Origin: Galerina marginata
Taxonomy: Eukaryota; Basidiomycota; Agaricomycetes; Agaricales; Galerinaceae
Direction: 5' to 3'
DNA length: 64,000 nt
Assembly: GCA_023014335.1 (NCBI GenBank)
Contig: JAECYW010000007.1
Coordinates: 1,364,001 to 1,428,000, forward strand
Part shown: positions 1-10,194 of the stretch, piece after piece
How positions within the stretch are numbered: position 1 is the first letter of the stretch
Layout of the letters: each line of letters begins with the position of its first letter
The notes under the pieces: generated by a model
Told to the model about the DNA's origin: nothing
Database searches by the model: none
What the model saw: the letters and a program-made list of their open reading frames with translations, nothing else
Translations under genes and position numbers: made by a program

Positions 1-630
1 AAGCGAATGTTTGGCTGCTCACGAAAAGCTCCTGAAACGGCTATCGACTGGGACTTCCTACTCAAGGATTGATTGATACCTTTTTCTTTATCCTTGCTTC
101 TCCATTTCTTTTTTCATCTCACTGTGCTACCACCCATTGACTCCGCGGGGTCCCATTACACATGCATATCTCATCGATTCCAGCATTGCTATTCTTTCGT
201 TCTTCACCACATATCCTTATTAACCATACCGGTTTGTAGCCCTAGACCACTCATTCGTCCATGCTGTTTCACGTACCACCCTTCTATTATGTAGCACTAT
301 ATATCCTGCAGCCAGTCTATACGCATCGTAGAGAACAATTCATGATTCCTTCTAATGACCATCCCCTTGTCCCAGCCCACTACCACCGAGTACCAAGAGT
401 TTACAGAGAAGCAAGAATACCAAGCGACTTGAAACAAAAAGAAGCACCGAGTGTGTTGTTATTTTTGAACTCGGTCATCGTTGAGGTCAAAACCGTGATA
501 TCAAGTTCCATTACACATGTTTATTTATTTCAAAAGATAAGATGATGTGATGAACCTATGGATACATATGTGTTATAGTAGTCTTAGTAACCCCCTATTA
601 TCCTAAGCTCGCAAGAGCTATTGGGTACCA
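1..630. other. no gene recognised at left edge
   Basis: Short open frames occur here but none resembles a known family or shows convincing splice structure. The stretch probably holds the 3' flank of the MIP18-like gene and intergenic DNA. A gene that mostly lies outside the window cannot be excluded. Confidence 0.4.
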
Positions 631-1320
631 TTATACGTTTCCCCGCGCACCCACATTCGACAGGCATTGCTCCACCGTATCAAGAAGTACGGGGTTTTCC
701 AAAGCAGCAGCAACCCTTTCTTTATCGTTGAGTTGTTTGTTCACTTGCACAGTGTTGTGAATATGATTCGTGGAGAAGAAGCGCCGCTATGTGACTCACC
801 TGCATTTTCACTCTGATGTGAACCGGGTTTTACAAAGATATCAACCTTGAAACGTTCTGGTAAGCTGCGCAGAAGGCGAACTCGGATGCAGAGACCTATA
901 GGAAACCACTTCAGGAATCACGATACACGGACTTGTCATGTAAAATAAAACGCACCGATGAGAGTGGACATCCCGCAATGAGGTACAGTAGGCGTGAATT
1001 CAACCTTTACGCGATTCGTCCCAACCGTAACCTGTGGTGCAGAAACGACCCGAAGTTCTTCCAGTGTATTTGGGTGTTCTGGGTCATAAATCGAGCGAAT
1101 TAGATCTGTGTCCAGATATGAGAAACTAGCGGAGGAAGTGGAGGGCTAGCCCCTTGCCATATATCTCATCCTGGTCAATGGGCTCCGCGTCATCGGCTTC
1201 GTCTTCCGAGCGTGAGTCGTCGTTTATCCATAGAGAATTAGTAAATAGTTCGGACTGGCGTCCTGCCGCTTTTGAGGTCGAGAAAACGACGGGATTTGGA
1301 TTGAAAATTTCTCCAGGCAT
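631..1320 (-). CDS. MIP18 family (CIA2-type) cytosolic Fe-S assembly factor
   Basis: The product is a predicted member of the MIP18/CIA2B family (DUF59 fold). This family works with MMS19 and CIA1 in the cytosol to pass Fe-S clusters to DNA polymerases, helicases and other apoproteins. Four exons (1158-1320, 956-1105, 800-895, 631-743) join to 173 codons. The joined protein contains the family blocks [37 protein letters not shown] with the reactive Cys, [12 protein letters not shown] and [17 protein letters not shown], and it ends shortly after that, as the family does. The start chosen is the Met before PGEIFNPNP, since upstream in-frame sequence is not conserved-looking. Intron 1 (1106-1157) begins with GC instead of GT; only this joint restores YDLIRSIYD. 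Family identity is recognised from motifs; the role is inferred from the family. Confidence 0.93.
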
Positions 1321-1691
1321 CGCAACAAAGTGGAAGTAAGCAGAAAGTTTGCGGGCCGGAATGCAAACAGCAGTTGCCGCTCCTGGGAACTTTTTGCCTA
1401 ATTTAGGGGAAGTAGCGGTGCTTTCAACTTCGTTTCTTGCCAATTGGCTCTGCCAGTGTTTTGGGTACACAGACAGCTAGCCGACGCCTGCCAGTGCAAG
1501 TGGAAGGGAGCCATTCACGTATTAACCATATAAGCTCACCTTTCTTGAATCACACCCTCTGGGAGGGCTCAGGGACATACCCATATATGGATCCGTCTCT
1601 CCATTCATACTGACCAGCAAAGCGCCTGCAGGCACCATTCCCATTCTTGTCCTTATTCCTTTTCAAAGCGACTGTCTCTCAACCGCACACC

Positions 1692-3498
1692 ATGCTTATC
1701 ACAATCAACAATCTGACGACAGACCCAATAACCGCTCACACACACCCAGCGCCTTCCAAGTTCAACATTCGCCGTCGTCGCAATGCTGCCAATACACCCT
1801 CTAACCACGAATTCATCCTGCAGCCTTCTCTGGAGCTTACGACGACTCTCCCCAAAGGCTTTAGTCGAGAGATAGTCCTTCGGCATCCAACCAGCCAAGC
1901 TAACGAACCACAGTCACCGCCGTCGAATGTAGCAAACTCACCTGTGATCGAGAAGAAGGGGTTGTTGGAATCAGATGCCAAAGAATGGCATATCCATCCT
2001 GAAGGCTTTAAAATACGCTTTTCGATGGCTTTTGCTGCTTCCTGGCAGGTTGTGCCAGTCCCTGAGCATTGTCCGTGGAGACTATTCATTCGTCGAGTGC
2101 GTATTGCTGCATCTCGTCGTCTGGATTAATTTATCGAAAGTAAAACTGAATGACTCGATTTCATAGGTAACACGAGGTCACCATAAGCTTATCATCCTAA
2201 ATCGTCGTAATTTGGCCACTTTCTTATCAGAAATGCCCGACCGCCTTCCGCTGTCGTCTCTCACTCTTCCTGGTTTGTGTCGTCAATACCCGTAAAATTT
2301 GTGCGTGGAACTCATGTTTGACGAATATAGGTACCCACGACACGTGCGTTGTCTTGTAATGCCATATAATCGTATTTTGTTACTCAAGGTTTACTGTTCA
2401 TAGGATGGCATTCCATGGGTGGCCAATCTCGCAATGTCAATCACCTTCGACTCCATTAAGTACTCAACTTCACGGCGGCATTCGCGTCATCGACATCCGA
2501 CTGGCCGTAATCCCTCCCCCGTCTCCTATCTCAGCCCCTCTCACCGCTACACAAGAGCTAATAGCGTACCACGGTTTATGGCCCCAACGAACCCCCTTCA
2601 CCGCGATCCTCAACGATGTCTACACATTCCTTACCTCACCTATCGGTGCGAGAGAGACAATCGTGATGTCGATAAAGCAAGAAGACTTCGCTGTCACTCC
2701 AGCACCATTGTTCTCCCAGCTTGTGAGAGACACCATCGTGCGGGGGCCTGGAGGGTGGTATGAGTCTAATGAATCTAAGACCACTGGCGAGGGCGTGAAT
2801 AAAGGAATGTGGTTTTTGGAGAATCGTATCCCGACGCTTGGGGAAGTGAGAGGCAAGGTGGTCATGCTGAGCCGGTTTGGTGGGAATGGCGATGGATGGG
2901 AGGGAGGGCTGGAAGGGATTGGAATACACCCTACGACGTGGCCCGATAGTCTGAAGGATGGATTCGAATGGACACTGAAGGGCACGCTTGTTAGAACGCA
3001 CGATTGGTATGTCACTCTTTTAGTACTTGATGTTCGGAAATGTACTCAATATTGCTCTTTAGGTATGCCATCCCGACCTTTTTCTCAATTCCAGAAAAAG
3101 TTCGCCTGGGTACTGCAAATCTCATCCCACCTGCTGATGCAACACAGCCTGTTCTTCCTATAACCTATTTTTCTGCAGCGTCTTTCCCTCTGGCATTTCC
3201 ACCTACAGTCGCCAAAGGATTCGGTTGGCCCAAATGGGGTCTCGGGGTGGAAGGCGTGAATAGCAAGCTTGGCGCGTGGCTCCTTGATCAGCTGGGCGGG
3301 GCGCCTGCTGATGTGGCGAAGTCCAAGTCCAAGACGGCAACAACAGATGTGGAGAAGGCGCAAGCGGTTGCTGAAGAACCGAGGATAAGAGGGTTTGCAT
3401 TTCTGGACTATTACTCAGAGCCTGAAGGCGGCGATCTCCTTGGGCTACTGGTGGAGTGCAACTTTAGAGGAAGGAAGACTGGCGAAGAGGGCTGGTGA
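1692..3498 (+). CDS. PI-specific phospholipase C X-domain phosphodiesterase (PLC-like)
   Basis: Five exons (1692-2096, 2167-2272, 2331-2343, 2404-3006, 3063-3498) join to 520 codons. The centre reads SLTLPGTHDTMAFHG, then GIRVIDIRL, then AYHGL and a tract ending in LSRFGG. This is the order of the catalytic region of bacterial-type PI-PLC X domains: the first His is the general base and the IDIR block binds the substrate side. Such enzymes cleave glycerophosphoinositides without a calcium-binding EF-hand. The first 130 residues look like a lipid-binding or cap region and are not recognised. No clear signal peptide is seen. Exon 3 is only 13 nt and encodes the GTHDT core, so the catalytic His lies on a microexon. 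Substrate specificity cannot be told from sequence. Confidence 0.88.
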
Positions 3499-4215
3499 TT
3501 TGAGATATAGTATACCCTAGGTCCACGGTGGAGGTTTTATGATTTGGAAATGAGGGTAATTTTTTTTGTGTTTTGCAGTGTGGATCATCTATACCTGTTT
3601 TAACTTCGATCTCAATTTTTCAATTTTGATTGAATATTCAACTGAATACAGTCATCCACCAGCCACTTGGCAATGACTCTACCCCCCTCCCAAAAAAAAA
3701 AAAAAAAAAAATGAAAACACTTTTGTTAAGCTGAAAACCGACCCACCCTTCAATAAAACACCGTTATTTCGAGAATTGCTCAATGAAAGAGGCATGATCA
3801 AGATTTACTGTATCGTTTTGATCGTTGTCTTACATAAATTTAAATTTTGGCTCAGACATTTTGGCGTTTCATTGGCCAATGGTCATCACTGTACTTTCTG
3901 TATTTGATTGAGGATTATCAATTTATTGACCCATTCAGCATCTAAATTTTTGGGCAGATTTTAGCTCACGTTCAACGGCTAAGAAATCTTCAAGACGACA
4001 TGCCAAAGAAAACCATGTTCTGTGTCGGTAACTTTCTGAATGCCGCCGAGCGCGGTACTCGAGTATACATACCCAAATATGGGATGTTGCTTGCCAATTT
4101 TGGACGAGGTTGTTGGACATAAATCATAGACAGTTTCCATAATGTCTCAGGAATGCGGCTTTTACATAACGTCTAATTGGCAACCAGGCTTATTTTAGAT
4201 CTCCCAGCTAGTTTC
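3499..4215. other. intergenic, A-run and possible decayed DNA
   Basis: No gene is seen. There is a run of 19 A near 3692-3710. Around 4060-4110 the sequence resembles 5140-5190 upstream of the intact MIF gene (both contain a GTATACATACC-like stretch, then AAATATGGGATGTTGCTT or a close variant), so the duplicated MIF segment probably begins here. Confidence 0.45.
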
Positions 4216-4590
4216 AAGGCGAGTAATGTCGACGGTGGTATCTATAGAATGGGAGCTGAAGATATCCTAATTCTAGGTTCCCACTCGACAGCGTTCGTAA
4301 TTTAGTTCGGAGGTGAGTACTTTTCTTTTCTTGATATTATGGATGTTAAAAAAGCTCGAGACCGGCATATAGTCCATTTATGCCGGTTAGCTGGGTCCAG
4401 CAAGATTGTAAGCTAAGACCACCGGCGCTTCTGTATATGTATTAATAATGAGCCTCAGTATTGTCTCGATGACACATCGGAGGAGCTGAAGGAAGTTTAA
4501 GCTTTCTTTAAGTTCTTCCAGAAGAGCCCAGGCGTAAAAGGTGACAGGGTGTCATGATGTTCTTTGACCCCGGAAGAGAGAATATCGGGT
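4216..4590 (+). pseudogene. decayed tandem copy of the MIF gene
   Basis: This stretch aligns by eye, in order, with the introns and exons of the intact MIF gene about 1.2 kb downstream. An AAGGCGAGT...TCTATAGA stretch matches the first donor and intron. A block near 4285-4315 matches the exon beginning VADPKAFV. The 4468-4590 block matches the LDNISEEL...GRANMG exon, including GGAGGAGCTGAA and a final GGGTGAGTT donor. It has in-frame stops (for example after the SEEL-equivalent and in the GYVTF-equivalent), small deletions and no initiator exon. It is a relic and not a gene. It indicates an old local duplication in which one copy stayed functional. Confidence 0.75.
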
Positions 4591-5343
4591 GAGTTCCCAG
4601 CATCTTTTCCCCTGAGACTAAAATCATAGGCTGGAGTTTTGAATCCCGTCTACTTACTATTACCATGGCAGTAAGTTATTGCTATAAATTAATGTAAGAG
4701 AACGAGGGTCTGAAGGTGGCTTTTCGGCTGCCGTCCACAGGCGAAGGAGGTAACTTGAAGGATGATTTGGGATGGTGAAAAGTATCGGGGCTTGGCGCAA
4801 GCTTGGCGACTACTTTTTGGTCCCTTATGCAAAGAGGACGATTCAAGGTAGCCAGACTCGTTACGATGGAATCACAAACTGGTTATCAACGTTCCATTCA
4901 GATTTTCTCGCTTCACCGGTGTTGAACCCCAGTTAAAATCGCTTTTGAATGCAAACTAAGTTTTAGGCGAAACCCCGCCCTGGAATTTCAACTTCCTCGG
5001 TGTTTAATGTCATGGTCGCTATGTATGTCAGTTCGAGGGCTGTCAACGACACAATTCAGCTTGGATGTCGGCAGTAGTATATTGCACATTTTTATTGAGA
5101 CCTTGCTCTTTATCTGTAGCCCTCAGCAGCCGAGACTGCTATGTATACCTAAATATAGGATGTTACTTACCAGTTTCGGGCAACTCAAACGTTCGACTCG
5201 GACGTAATAGGACCGGCTAACGGTTGTCTCTCTGGGGGCCGGCCTACCTCGTGATCCTCACGGGACGGAGTCTCACAAGTGCTCCCAGTGCAGCTTTACC
5301 CACAACCAATCGGTTCTATCTCTTATCCTCAACCTGAATAACT
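4591..5343. other. MIF upstream region
   Basis: No independent gene is seen. The last third is the upstream flank of the intact MIF gene and is partly repeated at about 3950-4200 ahead of the decayed copy. Confidence 0.4.
5305..5312 (+). promoter_or_regulatory. CCAAT box candidate upstream of MIF gene
   Basis: An AACCAATC element lies about 35 nt before the MIF start codon. This could be a CCAAT-binding complex site, but it is close to the ATG and the call rests on a short match only. Confidence 0.25.
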
Positions 5344-5961
5344 ATGCCTACCCTCAATCTTGTAACAAACGTTAAGGCAAGTGTCGATGCGGTATCTATA
5401 GAGTTGATGTTGACGATCCTCGTTCTATTCTTGTCACATAAACCTATAATATTAGGTCGCTGACCCGAAGGCATTCGTCCTTGAGTTCTCCAAGGTGGGA
5501 ATTTTTTGGGAGACGTCCAACACTGTTGAGAGAGATTGGCATACAGTTTGGAGCAGACATTTTGAAGAAACCCGAGGCATACATCTCGGTTATCTTCACT
5601 TACAACGAGCTGCTTACATTTGGTGGAAACTTCGATCCTGCTATCAGCTTGAGAATTGTAAGCTAGGGGCTCTTATTGAGTCATATCTCCGGATATGCAT
5701 TGATTATTGTTACCGATGTCGTCAGGACAGCCTCGATAACATCTCGGAGGAGCTGAACGAGGGTTACAGCAAGGCTTTCTTCAAGTTCTTCAAGGATAAG
5801 CTTGGCGTGAAGGACGACAGGGGTTATGTCACATTCATTGATCCTGGAAGAGCAAATATGGGGTAAGTTTTAAATTCTGAATAATTCTTAGCATGAAACT
5901 CTATCGACGAAGCTTCAGACATACTTCAACGACATTTGCTACGATCTTCGGGAAGAAATGA
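5344..5961 (+). CDS. macrophage migration inhibitory factor (MIF) family tautomerase
   Basis: Five exons (5344-5376, 5456-5494, 5547-5657, 5726-5862, 5919-5961) join to 120 codons, the usual length of the family. The protein starts MPTLNLVTNVK; after Met removal, Pro would be the N-terminal catalytic base of the tautomerase fold. Conserved blocks follow: KPEAYISV with the active-site Lys, TYNELLTFGG, LDNISEEL, AFFKFFKDKLGV and DDRGYVTFIDPGRANMG, and the protein ends TTFATIFGKK. MIF proteins are small homotrimers with keto-enol tautomerase activity; their job in fungi is unclear. The Cys-x-x-Cys of animal MIF is absent. Intron 1 (5377-5455) is GC-AG. A decayed copy lies just upstream. Confidence 0.93.
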
Positions 5962-6736
5962 GACTTCCTTAAAGGAAAGAAAAGAAGGAAGACCGAAAAG
6001 CAAATATACGATGAGTTTTCGGCTTTGAAATGTAATTGGTGCCAGACTTGAGGACAATATTAGTTGAAAGTTGTACTGCAGTTTCGAATCTCATGTGTGA
6101 ATATATGACAAGAGGCAGGTTTTGATGTTAAAAGGAACTAATAGTCCGCCTTGAATTCTGCAGTGTCTAACAAGGGAACGAGTGCTAGTGACAGAGCAGA
6201 AGTAGTAGAAGTCTATATGCTTGTTATGTCAGCCACGGACTTCATCGCGCAGACACCATCATCCACAGCTTGTCCTCGATTTGGTGACTCCTTCGTAACA
6301 AATCACAAGTGGGACCTACTCGACGCTACGCTTACCCGAGAATGTTTTCATTCTCTACAGGACGTGATCATGACCATTCATTTCGACAAACCAGCAGCCA
6401 GTGAACTCCCGCATGGGAAACAGGATTTTGGAAAGACGACAAAGTTGTTAGTAAGGAAGGCAGTTCCTTCTGTTAAGAAGCAAATCGAAGAACGGTAATC
6501 CAAATGGTTGACATTGGGTTTTCATCTCAGATTGAGAGTTGGACACCGACAACCTTGGAGGTGGATGAAATTAATATATAATGTTATTGTGTACATGACC
6601 TTCGTGTCCTTTTTGCATTGAATGACAGAAAGGAAACAAGTCTCCATTGTTCCTGGATGTCCTATATAATGAGTAATAATCATTTATAGCCATTAAATAT
6701 TTGGTGGAAGGTATTTTCTGAGGACAAGACACAGGA
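5962..6736. other. no confident gene
   Basis: A frame of about 115 codons ends at 6498 but has no good ATG and no recognised family. The rest is AT-rich and looks like the 3' flanks of the convergent MIF (+) and dioxygenase (-) genes. Confidence 0.4.
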
Positions 6737-8133
6737 TTACTTCGTCATTCCACTAGCCTTCCGACGGATCTCTGGTTCCAAAGGGAATCGCTGTTCCTCT
6801 GGACCCACAGAATACAGTCTTTGCCAGATTGGCTGCAAAGGCTTTGGGGTTTTCCATGCGAGCTCATCATTCCGGAGCCATAAGCGAAGTAGATGCCTCC
6901 TAATATCCAATCATATTAGAGAGTGGGGATAAATGTTGAGATTGAATAACGAACGTATGTTCTTCACTGTCTTTGAACGCGTCTCTTGCATGCAGCAGTC
7001 CAAGACTATTGATGTACTGAATATCTCCCTTCTGGAAGTTCAAGCCCAATGAATATTCTTCAGCCAGAAAATGGACGGCATCCAGCGCTTCCGCTTGTGC
7101 CTCGGTGATGGGAGGGATATTCGGGCTTCTGGTCTGCTTGCCATATCCTGTGAAATGCCTCCGCGAATACTGAATGATAACATGACCTGGCACGTCCTTG
7201 CCTTCTTCGGGTTCGAAGTACAATACAGGGCGGGTCGTGTAGCCCGGATCGCCTCCAAAGCTATCAAGTGGCCAAGGCTTGGAAAGCGTGTGCACTAGGT
7301 CAGGGCGGGTCGACGCAAGGGCATTGTACACCCGCCCTGCGCTACTAATACGCGAAGTGCCGCCCTCCGCGGCGACTTCGAGCGCCATGAGGCCGATGAG
7401 GTCCCCGACATCGGTGTGGAACACCTGTTTGTCAGTCGTGTACGCAGAGTTGCCTATACCTCCTTTTTCGGATGCATGGCTAACGGTGAGATCTTTGATG
7501 TGTGCGAGGACGGCACCGGTGCCATCCTGCTTACCCCGTGCGGAGCCTACATGTGAGGATATGCCTGTGGGTTATTGACATTTGAGATGGTGGGTGGTGA
7601 GCCGTTGAAGGATAGAATGACTAACCTGCGTAGATAATGGCGAGGTCGGCGCGGGAGTAATCGTCTATCGGGATGGTGCGTAGGACGAAGAACCCTCGTC
7701 CGGAATATAATTCGTTTGCCAGTCCTCGTAGTTTTTGGGACAGTGTAGGAAGTGGGAAATTGTCCCTCCCAACGTATCCCATACCGAGATTCAGAGCTGA
7801 AGTAACGTTTTAAACGGCAGCCAGAAACAACCAGCTAGAATATTGACGCGCACACATGAAATACCTCAAAGCGTCGTCAATCTCCTTCAATTCAGCCAAG
7901 TTCAGCCTATAGACCCATTGATCCTCAGTCTTCCAATCCTTGCCCTCCCATACGATCGGCCCGTCCACTTGCTTGGGATATCCCTCAGGCAGGGGAACGT
8001 TCGGCAGGTCCGGGTTCTCTGAAAGTCGTCTAGCTCTACGTTGTATGAACTTTTCATATGACGGATGGTATTGGATGTCAGGCTGCTTGGCCGTTGTGCT
8101 GGTTGATGTGAGGATATTTGGTGGGATGCTCAT
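6737..8133 (-). CDS. TauD/TfdA-family Fe(II)/2-oxoglutarate dioxygenase
   Basis: At least four exons on the minus strand. The N-terminal part has the fungal TfdA-like opening (YHPSYEKFIQRRARR, then PIVWEGKDWKTEDQWVYRL). The middle reads GRGFFVLRTIPID and SSHVGSARGKQ. The metal site is FHTDVGDLIGL (His-x-Asp) and the distal His is in LHARDAF, followed by RHLLRLWLRND with the 2-oxoglutarate-binding Arg region. The family oxidises small acids such as taurine, aryloxyacetates or alkyl sulfates; the fungal substrate is unknown and cannot be read from the sequence. The splice joint after EIDDALRYF is uncertain, because the best-fitting donors are weak. The last intron appears to use an unusual GTTCGT donor. 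The stop follows KASGMTK. Confidence 0.88.
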
Positions 8134-9077
8134 TGAAAGTGTGGTGGACTGAGTCCTTCGGCTACGGTCTTATCTGATAACGGTATTGTCAGTATTGACA
8201 CGCTCTGGCTTCCCGCGATTTTCCAGGTATCCGTTATCGATCTGCTTTCTTCTTTGCCTTCTTCAGCGTTTACCCGATGGGCCTTTTCAAAGATAGAAAG
8301 CAGGCTGTTTAGTGATAAGCAACCCTCGGCTCGGCTTATCTTCCTGCGTTTAATTCTCGTACAGCTCTCGTACTGGCAAAGCTCGAAACTGATGCGACTG
8401 ATTGAAGATCCCCATCGGAGTATTCGCGCTCCACAGCGTCTCTGCAGCAATGATAACGGCAGCGTATTTAAAAGTAGTAGAGATCCTGCTGTTACGAATG
8501 GCGACGATGATTGGAGCAGGATAAGCGATGATCCATGATCGGTCAAGGCAAAGGAAAAGGAAAAGGACAATGCTAGAGACCAAAAACTTGCATAACCCCA
8601 CGGCGTTGGTATGCTATCCTCCAGCCACGTCCGGACCTATAAACAGATGACAATCGATCTGTTATATTGAATACCGGTCCCCAAAAATCTACGGATGGAA
8701 AATCACTAGCACTGATCACAACTGAGAGGCGATTCTCTATCATTGACGTTGGCAAACAGCAGGAATACCAACTGATACCTGGTAAAGGCCTTGTATTACT
8801 ATTAAGTGACTTGAGTCTGGTTCATTCGAGTCACGCTTAATAACCACGTTTCGCCAAATAAAAAAGGAAGAAAACCCACGGATTTGAGAAAGCAGGTGTG
8901 TGGATAGTTGAAGTTGTCTGAGAGCCGTGTCGCAAAGCACGCTTAACAAGCAAGAACGTTCGACGACGTGGGGGGAGCGGAGGAGAGGTTTGCTCCTAAT
9001 AAAGCACCCATGCGTCATGATCAAAATATCATATTAATGGAGGAAGACAAACCTCAAGGTGCGCGTTAACATGTTGC
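8134..9077. other. no gene recognised
   Basis: Frames on the minus strand (8130-8570, 8740-9024) are hydrophobic or low in information and resemble no family. This is probably the dioxygenase promoter and the 3' flank of the Pop7 gene. Confidence 0.4.
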
Positions 9078-9976
9078 TCATAACATATCCATGTATTCTT
9101 GCTCCGGTTCTTCGAATACAACTGCCAACTCGGATTCTTCAGGCGCCTTTCCCTTCCCTTTTATGTCTTTCTTGCTCTGCCCTGCAGGACGGCCGTGATT
9201 CTTTCCAACAGTTTTTCCACCTGAATATTTTCGAGAGGCAGTACGGTCTCCTTCCAATTTCCCGTCACCAATTTTGAAAACGACACTAAGAACGGATTTA
9301 CTGCGAGTTTGGTACGCGAGATCCTCCTCGTCGTCTTCCGGTATGACTTCGTCTTGAACGTCGATAGTGCCAGTTGTAATTTCAGTTTGGATCTCGTCTT
9401 GGCCGAAGGGCAGGATTGGCGGAAGTGCACAAATTAACTGAGTTAGAAGTGGAATAGCAGCGCCCATAGCGCTCAAGTGTAGAGTTTTATATCTTCAATT
9501 GAAGAGTCAAATTGTTTGAAAGACACGATCAAGTTTGGATAAACATACCCATCAACGAGAATGACTTCTTTGCACCGTCGCATATAGTTTCCCAGCGATG
9601 TCTTTCGAGTTAGGCATATCATATTTTTGCCTTCTCTGTGACTAGAACGCGGGCCAGTGGCAGACACAGAAGTTGGCACGGTTGGAAATGGTCTTGGAGG
9701 AACCAGTTTCCTTATTCGCGGACGTGTTTTTTCGTTGGTCGAAGGGCGGATTGAGGCATCAGGTTTCCCTTTAGCTTTTCCATAAGTGTTGGAATGCTTT
9801 CCGCCACCATGCCCGAGAGTTTCTATAGTTTCTACAGACATCCCTTGCTTGGTTGTGTCTTGGACAGCATTCGACGGTTGTGCCACACTCGGACCTGGGG
9901 TGGGAGTCATTTTGAGGCGCTTTCCATTATCACTGTCTTGGGCTGAGTCAAGTTTCCGTTTTTTTGTTGCAATCAT
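9078..9976 (-). CDS. POP7: RNase P/MRP subunit Pop7 (Rpp20), Alba-like
   Basis: Two exons (9549-9976, 9078-9492) join in frame to 280 codons, giving the block VDGYKTLHLSAMGAA across the junction. The core (KNMICLTRKTSLGNYMRRC, then LSAMGAAIPLLTQLICALPP, then a segment ending SVLSVVFKIG) has the order and spacing of Rpp20/Pop7. That small Alba-fold protein pairs with Pop6/Rpp25 on the P3 arm of RNase P and RNase MRP RNA in the nucleus. Long Lys/Arg/Pro-rich tails on both sides make it larger than the human protein. An acidic loop (PEDDEEDLAY) sits where human Rpp20 also has an acidic stretch. The call rests on remembered family similarity; the tails are unexplained. Confidence 0.75.
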
Positions 9977-10194
9977 CGTTGTCAGAAGTCAGAGCAAGTC
10001 ATTCGAAAGGTCAAAGTTTGACTTGACTGGAGTCGCACGCGGATGAGAATTGCCAGAGCCGATACAAGTACAAACACAGAAAAAGCTAAAGCCTCATTTT
10101 CTTGAAAATCGATCTCGTTCGTCTTTCCCCCATCCTTCCCCCCTCGGCTGTGTTCTCCTGGTCTTCCTAGGAAGCACATACGTTGTTGTCCAAG

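Noticed and set aside
6151..6498. 115-codon open frame
   Set aside because: No ATG at its start, no family resemblance and no splice partners.
8130..8570. 146-codon minus-strand frame rich in Ser and Leu
   Set aside because: Overlaps the start of the dioxygenase gene and shows no domain or conserved-looking block.
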